64,000 nt of DNA from Cylicocyclus nassatus (GCA_958299035.1 CATQJL010000223.1:79563322-79627321); one strand, 5' to 3'. Shown: positions 11,781-22,040, counted from the stretch's first letter. The notes: a model not told the origin generated them from the letters alone. Made by a program: numbers and translations.

Positions 11781-11990
11781 CTAGAAACCGCAAAATGATA
11801 GGAACGGTTTAAGATCATTTGTGATCGACAACTGTTCATTCTTGCTATTCATTTTCGGATTTCGAGCAAGAATGTATGCGGCTTCCAACGCTTTCCGAGC
11901 TGAGATATTATCCTCGACTGCCAGTATGTTACAACTTATTTCAAAATCTTCGCCTTCATGGTCCTCCTTCCTATGTTTCCCCAGTGGGCT
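11781..11990 (-). pseudogene. PLE GIY-YIG C-terminal fragment (left half)
   Basis: The minus-strand ORF of about 70 codons starts in SPLGKHRKEDHEGEDFE and ends ARKALEAAYILARNPKMN... plus a short tail. This matches the end of the full PLE protein at 40197 (TPLGAHRVQDHQGVDFG... TRKTLEAFWI...RNPKMNRKDE). The Glu of K(A/T)LEA is retained; the GIY and YIG segments are missing. A broken, non-functional remnant. Confidence 0.75.
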
Positions 11991-12185
11991 CATAGGAAGG
12001 AGGACCATGAAGGCGAAGATTTTGAAATAAGTTGTAACATACTGGCAGTCGAGGATGATATCTCAGCTCGGAAAGCGTTGGAAGCCGCATACATTCTTGC
12101 TCGAAATCCGAAAATGAATAGCAAGAATGAACAGTTGTCGATCACAAATGATCTTAAACCGTTCCTATCATTTTGCGGTTTCTAG
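11984..12185 (+). pseudogene. PLE GIY-YIG C-terminal fragment (right half)
   Basis: Mirror image of the preceding fragment, encoding HRKEDHEGEDFE through ARKALEAAYILARNPKMN on the plus strand. Upstream of HRKED the reading is lost where the two halves fuse through a short hairpin (taggaaggaggac and its inverse). Both halves are nearly identical, so they came from one template or one event. Confidence 0.75.
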
Positions 12186-12399
12186 ATAACCTACAGCTAC
12201 ATAAACATGCCCAACTCAGCTGGACTGTTCATTGTCGCCATATCCTGTAGGCGACCGAAAGAGCTTTTGTCGTGCTCTTCTGTGGAACTCTTGGTAAGTT
12301 AATTCGGCGTGGACGCTAGACTCCGATCACTTTAGACGAATTAAACGTACGAGTTGGTTAAGGCGTTTGATCGCATAAAGCGTTTGATGAATCGCTTTC

Positions 12400-12441
12400 A
12401 GGCCTCTGAGGACGGCGTTTTTTCCGCCGAAACCTAAGGCT
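12400..12441 (+). ncRNA. Hammerhead-like motif of PLE (right half of pair)
   Basis: Reads AGGCCT, CTGAGGA, extra C, GGCG/CGCC hairpin, GAAAC, CTA, AGGCT. The CTGAAGA core has become CTGAGGA, and the stem III remnant is ACCU rather than the palindromic ACGU. So this copy looks decayed relative to its twin at 11515-11556. Confidence 0.55.
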
Positions 12442-13267
12442 CAATAAAGAGTTCCAATAAGAACCTGTCGTGGCAAAGAAAAAGTAAACAATATACTATC
12501 AACATGCCAAGGTTCAAAGAAAGGAGAACTTATGAAATATGTATACACTGCTTGGTCATTGGTATCTCTTTTCCCAAAGTCTTTCGGCCACCTTTAGGTA
12601 TCATTATGTATAGCTGGCTTCATCTTAGATCTACAGTATAAAGCGAAACACCTATTGTTCATCATTACTGTGCAATTACAGTATGAACTTCTGGTTTACA
12701 GCGTCCCTGTGACCAACCGTGTTTCAAAAAGAAGTTCCAAATCCGAAAAGTGGTATATCAGGGATACTCATACCTTCGATAGTCAAGAGACAGAGGCTGG
12801 AAAGTGATAGTTGTTTTAGCTCCTGCCCCCTATAAAAAGTGAAGGTTGTTTCAGAAAATTAGATGGAAATTTAGAGATATGAATTGAACCAGCAAACTTG
12901 AAAAATTCATATAAAGCAGAAGTTAGCACATCACAAATTTAAAACATTAACTTGGTGGTTTCCTACGCACTCCTCTTCAGAATTGCCGGTTAAAGTGGGT
13001 GGCAACAAGAACAAAGTTCTTTTCCAATCAAAAAGAGCGCTGTATAGCTGTGGCGGTAGTTGGGAGACCGGAAGAAGGGAAACTTGTCAACAACTGAATT
13101 GAACATGTTAAACACGTCTAAAAAGGTATGTTGCACATCGACGCCAATTTGATTTTTGATGCTTCCTTTGAATTTTCACCCCCGCGTAGTCGTTTCGTTT
13201 CCTGCGACGTTGTCTCGATTCTTCCGCTCATCATTCTGAGCAAGTATCGTCCAAGCTGGAGAAAATT

Positions 13268-13527
13268 CTCAGACAATCAAATGCTCTCAGCCGGCAGCCA
13301 CAAAGCCACCGCCTAGACCCACCAAAAGCGCGGTGGCCTCATCGCCTCACTGTCGCTTCCCGCTGAGAGCTTTGTCGGAGTTTTGTCGGAGCTTGTCGGA
13401 GCGGGCTCAGCGGGCAGCGAGCCCGCTCCGACAAGCTCCGACAAAGCTCTCAGCGGGAAGCGACAGTGGCTGCGATAAGGCAACGACGCTTTTGGTGGGG
13501 CCCGCTGAGAGCCTGTGATTGTCTGAG
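13268..13527. repeat. GC-rich foldback inside the CATACC transposon
   Basis: The inverted arms begin ctcagacaatca...gctctcagc and meet around 13408. The inner stem is ctttgtcggag...cttgtcggagcgggctc paired with gagcccgctccgacaagctccgacaaag. The arms are about 130 bp. Could be an older MITE carried as cargo. Runs of ORF in it are shadows of the palindrome. Confidence 0.75.
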
Positions 13528-13862
13528 TTCGTTACGAAAGCACTGAAAGAGAACAAGGTAAAGAAAAACGCACTTTCTAGCAATTTTCACATAAAAAACC
13601 GGCATAAGCAAAGAAGTAAGCTCGGCGACGTTGTCTACATCATAGAGAGAACCAAGACCTATCGACTACATAAAAAAGCCGATTGAAAAGAGTCAAAGTG
13701 AAGAAAAAACAAGAGGTTTTCGAAAACGGCGTTTTTTCGAGATTTCTAGTTTAACTCATGAAAAGGAGTCCTGCGACGTTGTTAGCGTGAAAATAGAGAT
13801 TAAGAGCTTCAATATGATATATAGATTGTCGTAATTGGGCTCCGAACAATGAAGATAAGGGT

Positions 13863-13977
13863 ACCAGAGCCAAATGCTCCGCGCCCCGCATTTGAGGTAG
13901 CGAGGTAGTGCGCAAGGCGCGGAGACGCAGACGAGCAGCGGAGACAGATCAGAGCCGGCGGGGCATTTGGCTCTGGT
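13863..13977. repeat. Hairpin inside the CATACC transposon
   Basis: accagagccaaatgc pairs with gcatttggctctggt, with a GC-rich 85-bp interior. It stands apart from the surrounding AT-rich DNA. Confidence 0.6.
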
Positions 13978-15336
13978 CATTGATCTCCGCGGGGTCATAA
14001 CGAAACCCTATAACATTATATATCGTTGTGATCCTCATGAGACGGCCAGGAGCACTGACAACGTCGCGGATCTTGAAAATCACTCCATAACGAGATAAAT
14101 CAGCATTTATGTGGCGACTCTGCGCAAGATTTGAGCACAGTTTCTCGTTTTTATTGAACTACAGCGGTTTCATGAACTTCCAACGCTCAATCGCAGTCTA
14201 GAGAAAGGTCAATTAAGAAGTTTTTTCCTAATTTTCAATTGAATTTTTGAATAAAAACCTTCTTTTCAGCAAAAAAGGTCATAAAAACACAATCCTTTGG
14301 TTTTTTGAGGTTCCTTTGGATGTCACTTGTCACTGCTATATTTGTCCCATTCACATCATCCCTACATGGTTATGTCATTAATGTCATGATATCCGGGGCT
14401 TTGCCCCGGATGGCTTCTGTACTTCTCTCCAGGTGAAGGTTGTGGTCTATCATGACGCTCAAAGTGAAGGTTACCAGAGTACATGGCTCTATGTATCGAA
14501 GGTATGGGGATACTACGTGACCTGATTTCGTTACTTAACTGTTCAGGAGTTTGTAAAGTTTTTTTGATGGGTGTAACACAATTTTAGGGAGCATCATGAA
14601 GACCGCTATTGCGGTTTACCTGCCATAAGTTATGGAGGAAGCATCGCGGCAAAATGCAGAGTTTGTATTTGGTTTTAGCGACTAATTAGCCTAGTTTAAG
14701 AGTTTCCAGGTTGTTTGTTTGCTATCTGAGGCGAAACAAGACCGTCAATGGCTCAAAACGCTTCTTGAAGTTCCTACCGTAATTCTACAGTAATGAAGAA
14801 AGATCGATGATTTGCTCCATACGATAAGTGGTTAAACGATAGGTGGTTCGCTTTGTACTGCAGATCTAAGTTGAGGCCAGCTCTACAACATGGTACCCGA
14901 AGGTTGGCAGAAGACTTCAAAGGAAGAGAGATATCAACGATCAAACAGTGTATACATACTCTTGGGACACCCTGTATAATGATAATTTTCGCCTCTTTTC
15001 TAAATCACTTCCCTCTTCATTCCACTCTCCATCTCCTGGAGACGTTGCGCTCATCACTATACCGATCCTATTCTTGCAAAATCGCATTTCCTTTTCCAAT
15101 ACGCTCTTCGTACAAGCGCAAAAATTCTGTGCCCCCCCCCCACCAAAAAACAAAAACAAAACAAAATTCTTGTTTTACGGTATGAGGGAATGACATGACA
15201 TAGATTTGCTGTGCAGAACTTAGAAACTTAGAATGGAGAAGTTATGAAAAAGTTACCTTCTGCACAGCTACCTAAGCTTGCCACACATAATTTTTTTACG
15301 CTTTTTGCATGACTTCAACCTTTGCATGACTTCAAC

Positions 15337-16130
15337 CCTATCGGTTGGCAGCCAATCGAGATGAGCTTCTACAGGAACAACACGAGTGAGTGACTTTTGG
15401 GGAAGGAGGGATGCTCGCTGTTGTTGCCCCAGGCCGGTTTTCGTTTTCGGCAGCGGCGATTGGATGTTCGCGCACGGAGGGGCGGGCATTACTGGAAGAG
15501 GCGGTGCCGATCTGGACTCCTCGTGCCTCTTGGACATTCCGAAGTCATTTTCTCGCTTTCGAAGCGACATTTTGCGCCGCGACTTGAACATTGGTTTGGT
15601 AGGGGGTCCTAGTATCGTAAGCTGTCGAAAGCTCCGCCCCCTAACCTTAGGGTGGGCGGTGCCTTTGAGGGGCAGGAGATGAAAGAAATCTCCCAACTAT
15701 AAATGCTGTTGGACTCTTGAGATTCTTTTAAAAACGGACGAAAAATGGGCAAAAGTGAAGCAAGTCTCACGTATAGTTGTCGTCAGTGGAGATGCCATTG
15801 TAAGCGAATAAAGCTGGGAGAAGAGACAAACATACATGACATTCCAGTCAAACGTGGTAAAAAGGTCTACTAAACGGAAATGTAAGGCTTTCATGGCAGC
15901 CGAAGACAGGAAAGCATACCTGACGGAATCCGACGATCATGAAATTGAACAACCCCAAAAATTTCCAAATGTAGCGACTTAATTGAAAAAAATGCACAAG
16001 AGACTTACAGCCGTTCAAAGGAGAATCCATGACGTGAATGCCTCTTCCATAAAATGCTTTGAAAAACCAAAGGACCCGCGCAAGCGCACACACCCGTGTC
16101 TCGCAGAGGTCTTCAAAGGACCATCGAATG
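15337..16130 (-). CDS. Three exons of an unrecognised host gene
   Basis: Minus strand, three open exons with matching phases. Exon a is 16130-16009 (acceptor ttttaag, donor gtaagt), encoding RWSFEDLCETRVCALARVLW and ending near HVMDSPLNG. Exon b is 15869-15771 (acceptor gtttag, donor gtgaga), encoding DLFTTFDWNVMY and ending near ASPLTTTI. Exon c is 15608 to about 15337 (acceptor tactag), encoding a basic then Pro-rich stretch (KSRRKMSLRKREN, SAPPLPVMPAPP, KTKTGLGQQQRASLLPQKS). Introns are 139 and 162 bp. Three consecutive exons in agreeing phase are unlikely by chance. I do not recognise the family. Upstream exons (above 16137) were not found, and the downstream donor gttgaa falls exactly where Z copy 3 begins, so Z would lie in the next intron. 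The end of exon c is the least certain boundary. Confidence 0.55.
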
Positions 16131-16204
16131 CTTAAAAGTCTTCTTTGCAACAAATGCAATTTTCCTCCTTACGGTTCTTTTACATGTAATGATTTAGTAA
16201 AAAT

Positions 16205-16448
16205 GTTCGTGGCAATCTATTGAACGAAGTTCCGACTTTTCGAAAAAATTTTCAAAGCTTTTCCGAAGCATGGATTTCTATAGTTTCTTTTTCAAACTTC
16301 GCGTGGATAAAAGGTGGTGCAAGCCTTTAACACCTTAGTTGAGATAGCTTTGCTTTGTCGAAACATACGAAACTTGAGATACAGGAGAGATAGAAGTTGC
16401 GCCTTATATTTTTTTCGTGCAGGACTTATGTTTCAAGCTAATATTAGG
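16205..16448. mobile_element. Diverged end of a mariner-type MITE
   Basis: Shares aaacttcgcgtggat(a/c)aa and a terminus tgcaggacttatgtttcaagctaata with the palindromic MITE at 36384-37381 (tgcaggaattatgcatcaacctaata). Only one arm is recognisable. A second mariner-like start, ttaggtcggtccgaaac, follows immediately at 16446 without a visible partner. Confidence 0.45.
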
Positions 16449-16464
16449 TCGGTCCGAAACAAGA

Positions 16465-17161
16465 CGTTTTTTGAACTTATGCCCAAATTAGTCAGAATAA
16501 AGAGGGACAATTGCTCAAAACGGTTTGCGATGCAGAAATTCTCCTTCTTTTTAAGTTTGGTAACTTTGTCTCAACCCTCGACTGTCGCTCAAACGATGTC
16601 CGAATCCAACTCGAGATTTTTACTAAAACTTTCCTATTAGCCTCCTCTTAGACGTAAGAGCTCTGATAACAAATGATTAGAGGAAACAAATTGCAACACA
16701 ATTCATTTTTGGCATCTAAAGCTGGCTTTTCAACATATTTCAACACTCAGTCCGGTGCTACCAAATATCTACGGGCATTCCAAACTCATTGAAACGCAAA
16801 TGGCGAGCAGCTAAATCTCCATTGATGCAACTTTTTTTCCGGACGCATTTCATGATCTACCCGAAGAATTTTAAGCCTGGTAATTGAAGCGTTAAACGTT
16901 CTGTTGCGTAGAGTTAGCGTTTTATTACAATTGCTTTCGAAAGTTTAAAATTCCGAATTTGTTAGTGTTCGAATTGTTTTGTTTACTTATTTTGCATATT
17001 CACTTCGCAGAAATGAAGACTCAAGAACTCGTCTTCAGTTATAGCGATGCTGAAAACTACTCAATTAATCCTTTAGTATCTCCCCGTGTGTAACTTACGT
17101 GTTTTAGAATTTTCATGATGTATGCTTCGTAGGAATAATCAATATTCCATGAATCTATGTA
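16465..17161. other. No gene recognised
   Basis: Between two mariner-type pieces. A 108-codon plus-strand ORF (16314-16640) overlaps the MITE arm and has no motif. It probably belongs to an intron of the minus-strand gene, by position only. Confidence 0.4.
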
Positions 17162-17965
17162 TTAGGCTGGAAACTAAGTTTTGCAACTGGTTTCATAACT
17201 TCACTCTGTTTGGATATGGCGCACTCAAACTTTGGCATAATGTAGAAGGCAATGTGAGCTATAAGTGAACACAAATTGTCTAATTTTTGAACAAGAAATA
17301 GAAAAGTTTCAGGCGTTTTTGAAAACTAGTGAAATTGAGAATTTTTGGGGTTTCGAGCTAAAATGAAGCCTTTTGCAGCCTAGACCATGCGCAGTAATCC
17401 GGATTCGTCTACAAATTATTGCTAGAGGTTGACTCCCTTGGCCTATTAAGAAAGAAACATTTAGGGGCATATCGAGATTTGGCGTCCTCATAAGGCGAAC
17501 GAGTCGATGTACGCATGAGCTGCTGGGGACGACCGTCAATGACTAAAGAGTCCGAAGCTCAAATTCCGCCGAGACTTTACATAGTAAGGTTATTTGACCT
17601 GCCAGACGCGAATATCACATTCATTTGTTGAATCCACGCCTTATTCCTTGTTTAAGGTGAGACCCCATATCGTACACCTACACTAATCCTACAAAAAAGC
17701 CCTTATTACGCAATTTTACCATCGTTTTGATCAGCATGTCGAATAACACCCCTATGCCAAGTTTCAGCCAAATCCGTCATACTTTGAATTTTTCCCCTTC
17801 ATATCATGCACCTACCGTAACCCTCACTGCGACGTCAGGATTTGGTAGGACAGCAGCTGCGCTTGTAGCTTACGTAGTAACCAAAACAGTGGCAAAATTT
17901 GAGTGCACCATGTTGAGTGAGAGGGAAGTTATGAGACCAGTTGCAAAACTTAGTTCCCAACCTAA
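17162..17965. mobile_element. Mariner-type MITE
   Basis: Termini ttaggctggaaactaagttt and aaacttagttcccaacctaa are inverted for about 45 bp (both continue into gcaactgg(t/–)ttcataactt). TA is on both sides (17160-17161, 17966-17967). 804 bp, no transposase. Confidence 0.8.
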
Positions 17966-18057
17966 TAATTCGTTTCCCATGTATCTACGGCATTCGCCCG
18001 GTCCGATTCAAAAATGAATACTTTGAGGACTGAAATAGAATGGGTTTCATTATTTTA

Positions 18058-18850
18058 CAGCGTATCCAAAAGTATGTACCCACTATGTATGTACCCGTAG
18101 AAGACGGTATTTGTCGAAAAGTGAAGTCAACAACAAACATCCACCGCAAAACCCGGTTGGCAGATCAACGCTACACAATATGTACCCACTGTTTGGTAGC
18201 TAATATCTCTCTTCTCAAGAAGTCGTTTGCCTAGCTTCAAGTATCATTTGTGTAGGACTGGATTTGATATAGATTTGTAGGGAGTGAGTGACAGATCGCT
18301 CTTTATTATTGTAGGATTACGGCAGGAACTTTGAAAAAGGTTATGAGCCATGGAAGGTCAGGCAGCATTGTTTTGTTTCCTTGCCCAAGCAAAAAAAAAA
18401 CGACCTGAAAATTCTCACACTAGGCTAATTAGAGCTGCTGATTCTAAATATGAAGTCTGCATCCTATTATAATGCTTCGTTAAAATGTTATGCAAGGTAA
18501 GCATTAGCAGCCGTTTTTTCCGATGCTCCTAAGAATATGATTAGACCTTTCAGAAAGTTTCATGATATTGTACAAATTTACTTTGAGCCCAGAGTCTATG
18601 CAAAACCTTATTATGCAAATTCCCAGTTTTTATTGTAGATTATTCAAAACGTCATCTTATTCACGGCGACGTCATATGTATGCCGGAATTCCCCAGGTAG
18701 GTCTATCATATGAAAGCGAACGGTGATTCGCTCCATATTATAAATCTAAACTGGAGCCAGCCCTACAGAGTGGTACCTGATGGTAGGCAAACAGCTTCTT
18801 GGGAGGACATTGAACATAAAACAGCGGGTATATACTTTTGGGATACCTTG
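18058..18850. mobile_element. CAGGGTGTCCC-type MITE, diverged copy
   Basis: Left end TA|cagcgtatccaaaagtatg, right end cttttgggataccttg|TA. The interior has the family's 'cctacagtaatgaag'-like and 'ctaggctaattag' sequence with many changes. Flanks are otherwise unlike Z, so this is an independent insertion of the same MITE family. Confidence 0.65.
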
Positions 18851-19268
18851 TATAGAGGCAATGAGCATTAATATAAATCTAATAGAGCTGCGGTATCTAA
18901 ACAGTGCAAGTTTCTATGGTCAAATGATACTTTTTGACTCATCGCTAGGTGAAAAACTTATATGTATGTTTCGAGGTTTGATGCTCCTCATTCGCTTTGT
19001 AAAGTCACAGCTTAGGAATGTACAGCATCTCTTTTTCAACAATCTTAACAATTGAAATTAGAAGATGACTATGTTATTGACGAAGTATTATAATATACAA
19101 CAAGCGCTTTGATGAACTTGAAATTGAACTGGTATAACAAAAACATGGCTTCTTAGTAAAGCTGGGTGGAGGCTCAGAAGAATCTTTGTGAAGGAGAGTG
19201 TCTTGCAGTTAGGTATGCTGACTTCATTTTGTGAGTCACAGAAACGGCAGGAAAGGCAAATCAAGGCT
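18851..19268. other. No gene recognised
   Basis: AT-rich spacer between two MITEs. A 91-codon ORF across 18780-19055 begins inside the MITE and has no motif. Confidence 0.45.
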
Positions 19269-19447
19269 TACCATTTGGTTCAACTGGCTTGGCTTCGGGA
19301 AAGCGGGGCTTCGTACCTTACTAAGGCTGGGTAATGATCTGAGAGCACCCGCGCGAGAGAGACGCAGGTGCGTCGCGGGCGCGAGCGGCTTTGATTAGGC
19401 CACAGAGCTCCGCCTTCCCAAAGCCAAGTCAGTTGAATCAAAAGTTA
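19269..19447. mobile_element. 170-180 bp MITE, family of 21037-21211
   Basis: Inverted termini ggttcaactggcttggc and gccaagtcagttgaatc, with a GC-rich centre (cgcgagagagacgcaggtgc). Same family as the element at 21037-21211; its ends are more eroded. Confidence 0.65.
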
Positions 19448-20304
19448 CAACATACATTGTACACGATAAAAAAGATACGATGCAAGATGAAACGAGCACA
19501 TCAAACAAAATTTTTGACTGGTGCGAGATAGCAAGTTTGAAAAGCATCATTTTTGAATACTGGTTGGCCAAACAATAAATTTGGCCGTCAATGGTCTGTA
19601 GAAATGCCACAGGAACTAACGGGAAGAGTAAATCAAGGAAAATCGGATGGTTAACACTGTTTGCTCAAAAAAATCCTTTTGATGATGAAATGGTACAGGA
19701 AAGGAAAAAAGCCGGAATCATCAAATTTCCGAAAAAATCAGCTCCAAATACAGACCGAAATTGGGTGTAAAGTGGAATGGTACGCACACATATGATTATA
19801 ATATTTCCAACCATTTGCATGTCCATAAATTGTCAAATTAAAGGATCCTGCCTACATAGAAATAGCACGTAAATGCTCAGAAATCTAAAAATTTTTGGCT
19901 ATAGAAATTCCCAAGAAGCAGATCACAATTTTGGTGTCGTTCGCCATATAGCCAAAGGTTATAGGTGTTTAACAACCCAAATTATTCATCTGTGCACTTA
20001 CTACGACTTGGAAATATAATAGAACTTGTAAATAAGAGTAATTTTTGAGTTAAAAAATGAGGTCATGAATGTATTTTTTGTCACAATACAAATATCTATA
20101 TGATGATTTCTGATATGTAGTATAGATTTGGCTACCCACTCACAAAGTTCTTACCTGTATAACAGTTACTCAAAGTGTTATAGAGCTTGTGCGAGGTGCA
20201 TGTCAAAACGAAATATTTATTAGCCATCCTAATAATTACTTTCTAAAAGCTTAGGCAAACGAGCAGTACTCAACTATCACTGTCTCATCAAGACGGGAAC
20301 TTAC
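19448..20304. other. No confirmed gene; possible downstream exons
   Basis: Would hold the downstream exons of the secreted-protein gene starting at 20407. A donor-like ag|gtaagaac on the minus strand near 20150 and an acceptor-like tttctacag near 19600 are visible. I could not join any in frame. No repeats recognised. Confidence 0.3.
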
Positions 20305-20407
20305 CGTAATTTGCATCGCAAGCGTTTTTGATCGGCCTCTTACAGTAACATGGGTCCTCACTTGCTCCGTAGATCATTAAACTGACGAAAATTATCAACG
20401 TAATCAT
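20305..20407 (-). CDS. First exon of a putative secreted Cys-containing protein
   Basis: Minus-strand ATG at 20407, directly preceded by an acceptor-like acacacag and 4 bases (a trans-splice or intron acceptor). It encodes a hydrophobic N-terminus, MITLIIFVSLMIYGA, that looks like a signal peptide. Next come EDPCYCKRPIKNACDANY and a consensus donor g|gtaagt at 20304. The exon is 34 codons plus one base, with three cysteines. The start, signal sequence and donor together support a real exon. Downstream exons were not found, so the family is unknown. The longer in-frame ORF upstream (to 20479) is not needed. Confidence 0.5.
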
Positions 20408-21036
20408 GTAAGCTGTGTGTTTTAAGGGATTTTTAGGCAGTCGAATGGGGGAAGGGGGGAAGAAGCAGTATTGATTCATTCAATATGTTTCATATACTCG
20501 TACTTTTCACGCGTGCACACGTCACTTACAATACTCGATTCGAAAAACTGCACTTTGCATAGGATTCGGAATGAAACCAATTTTGAATGTTCTGTGGTCG
20601 CATTCACAGCAGATTCATAGCAGCTTTCTGAAGCTTTACACTTCTTTGTGCTACTCCAGTGATGGCATATTACCAGTGAACAGCATTATTCTTTTATTAT
20701 AGTGGCATAAAAGCCATCAGAAATTTATTTCAAGCCATTCAATGTTTTAGAGCTGGCTATTTCACGGAAAAGGCTTTAACCCTTTTTATTTCCAGAAGAT
20801 TTAGCAACATAACCGAGTTGAGATTTGTCCAGGAAAAAAGAAATTTGTGTATGAGGAAGTATAACAGTTTGAGTTGGCGATTTAAGACTGGATGTACTTC
20901 ACTAGACAAGTCTTCAAAGCTAAATCCGAATCTGCTTTTCTTTTTAATTTTCCGAAAAAAGTTTTAAGTGTTTGAAAGTTCAAATTTTTGATGCTTAAGT
21001 GGCATAAGATTGACGAAAAGCTGTACAAAACCACCT
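20408..21036. other. No gene recognised
   Basis: Upstream side of the putative secreted-protein exon. AT-rich, without a repeat I could match elsewhere. It may hold its promoter, but no core element stands out. Confidence 0.4.
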
Positions 21037-21211
21037 AACCTTTGATTCAACTGGCTTGGCGGCTAAAAGGCGGTGCTTTGTGACCTAATCAAGGCCACTC
21101 GTGCCCGCGACGCAGTCTGCGTCTCTCCCGTGCGCGTGTTTTCTGATCTACCTATCCTCTTAGGTCGCGAAGCTCCGCCTTCCAGCCGCCAAGCCATTTG
21201 AATCAAAGGTT
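21037..21211. mobile_element. 175-bp MITE with 26-bp inverted termini
   Basis: The left end aacctttgattcaactggct and the right end agccatttgaatcaaaggtt are near-perfect inverses, extending into tggcggct. The GC-rich interior carries cgcgacgcagtctgcgtctc. No ORF. Second copy at 19269-19447. Confidence 0.8.
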
Positions 21212-21946
21212 ATAAGGAGGTAATTATTTCTGTATCAATTCGAGCGACTACAATAGAGTGGCACAGCCAGTGAAATATGCATGGGCTTTGAAGAGACCTT
21301 CTCTGATTTAAGCTACTTGAAGCATGAGAAATTTGGATTTCAATTACTCGAGACTTCTTTCGGAAAGTTCTTCTGCAAGAAAGGAAAGCAGATTTGGAAA
21401 GACACATCTAGTGGTATACATCTCTTCTTCAATGGCCAACTCAAATTGGAAGCCATCTTTTGTGAGAAGTTGAAGCAATATTAAGAGAAAAGAAATACAC
21501 ATGCACACTAGCTTTGTTTTGATAACTTGAATTTTGTATCAATATGAGGTTGCGTGAAATTCGGAGAATTTTTTGAACAATGGCAATGCATTGAATCGCA
21601 AAAAATTGTGCGGGTTGTGTTGGAAATGAAATGGAAACTCCGGGAATGCACGAATATCGAGCTTTTAGAGTATTCAAACAAAGAAAATCACATAGAGCTG
21701 ATTAATGCGATAATTCTGTTCCAATCAAAATGTCAAATGGTGAAATCTTGACGGGATTCCCATCATCCACATTGCGAGAGCATAGGATACAGTGGCATTA
21801 TTTTTATGTGGTATTGTGACTGTTGTGAATAAGTTCGGTTTTCTGATCCTCCCCCAGGCAAAATAAACTTCCTGCCTTTCAGCTTCGTCAATAGATCTGG
21901 ACAGTGAAGCACTGAATGCCTAATAATGTCTCTATAGGTCATATAC
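21212..21946. other. No confirmed gene; weak minus-strand exon signals
   Basis: On the minus strand a good acceptor (cctttcttgcag) ends near 21372. Open stretches occur between 21210 and 21677, but none shows a motif or agreeing splice phases. The plus-strand ORF at 21281-21484 is its antisense. Confidence 0.3.
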
Positions 21947-22040
21947 GCGAGCATAGTAGCTGTGTAGACTGCATACGAAATCGCAACAGAATGTACAGAA
22001 TTTTCGAGAATTTCGCGAAATACTGAAATTCTCTCACTGG
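21947..22040 (-). CDS. Candidate exon, weakly resembling an SLC26 (sulfate permease) segment
   Basis: Minus strand, from acceptor ccattttattttacag to a possible donor gtatat. The frame reads SERISVFREILENSVHSVAI, then SYAVYTATMLA. The pattern F+EIL..AIxxSYAVxxxxA resembles the segment before the core repeat of nematode SLC26 anion transporters, a loose resemblance from memory. The frame stays open beyond the proposed donor, to 21763. No neighbouring exon was joined, so this is a tentative call. Confidence 0.25.

Larger units (their letters stand above)
11470..12534. mobile_element. Head-to-head pair of truncated PLE tails
   Basis: Two Penelope-like 3' ends point outward from a common centre near 11975-11990. 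The left half reads on the minus strand, the right half on the plus strand. Each has the last ~75 codons of the GIY-YIG domain followed by a hammerhead-like motif. The pair is bounded by one direct repeat, aaatatgtatacactgttt at 11451-11469 and aaatatgtatacactgctt at 12535-12553 (one mismatch). So the two halves behave as a single insertion into the MITE. Confidence 0.8.
12769..14506. mobile_element. CATACC transposon, 1738 bp, 8-bp TSD, non-autonomous
   Basis: 13-bp inverted termini catacctt cgata / tatcgaaggtatg are flanked by an exact 8-bp duplication, gggatact (12761-12768 and 14507-14514). The uninterrupted site is visible at 32170 (tcagggatactacg). Subterminal agtgaaggtt motifs lie near both ends. 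No long ORF, so it is not autonomous. An 8-bp TSD fits hAT or P superfamilies, but the terminus is not one I recognise. Inside are a GC-rich foldback (13268-13527) and a smaller hairpin (13863-13977). Confidence 0.85.
11440..14974. mobile_element. CAGGGTGTCCC-type MITE, copy 3, split by two insertions
   Basis: The left end TA|cagcgtcccaaaaatatg at 11440 and right end gggacaccctg|TA at 14974 are the termini of one MITE. It was interrupted first near its left end by a PLE pair (11470-12534) and again by the CATACC transposon (12769-14506). Removing both leaves a MITE of about 730 bp that matches 31856-32641. Confidence 0.8.
8669..15335 (+). repeat. Composite segment Z, copy 3 (with nested insertions)
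   Basis: Collinear with 29316-32990 of the window in the same orientation. Homology starts at cccctattgattgggc and stops at the repeated gcatgacttcaac near 15335. It is enlarged by a small inverted-repeat insert (about 9640-9855), a PLE pair (11470-12534) and the CATACC transposon (12769-14506). The SINE, poly-C interval and long foldback of copy 2 are absent because the copy ends first. Confidence 0.8.

Noticed and set aside
13333..13518. GC-rich ORF suggestive of a coding exon
   Set aside because: Lies in a perfect-type foldback inside a transposon; the base composition comes from the hairpin.
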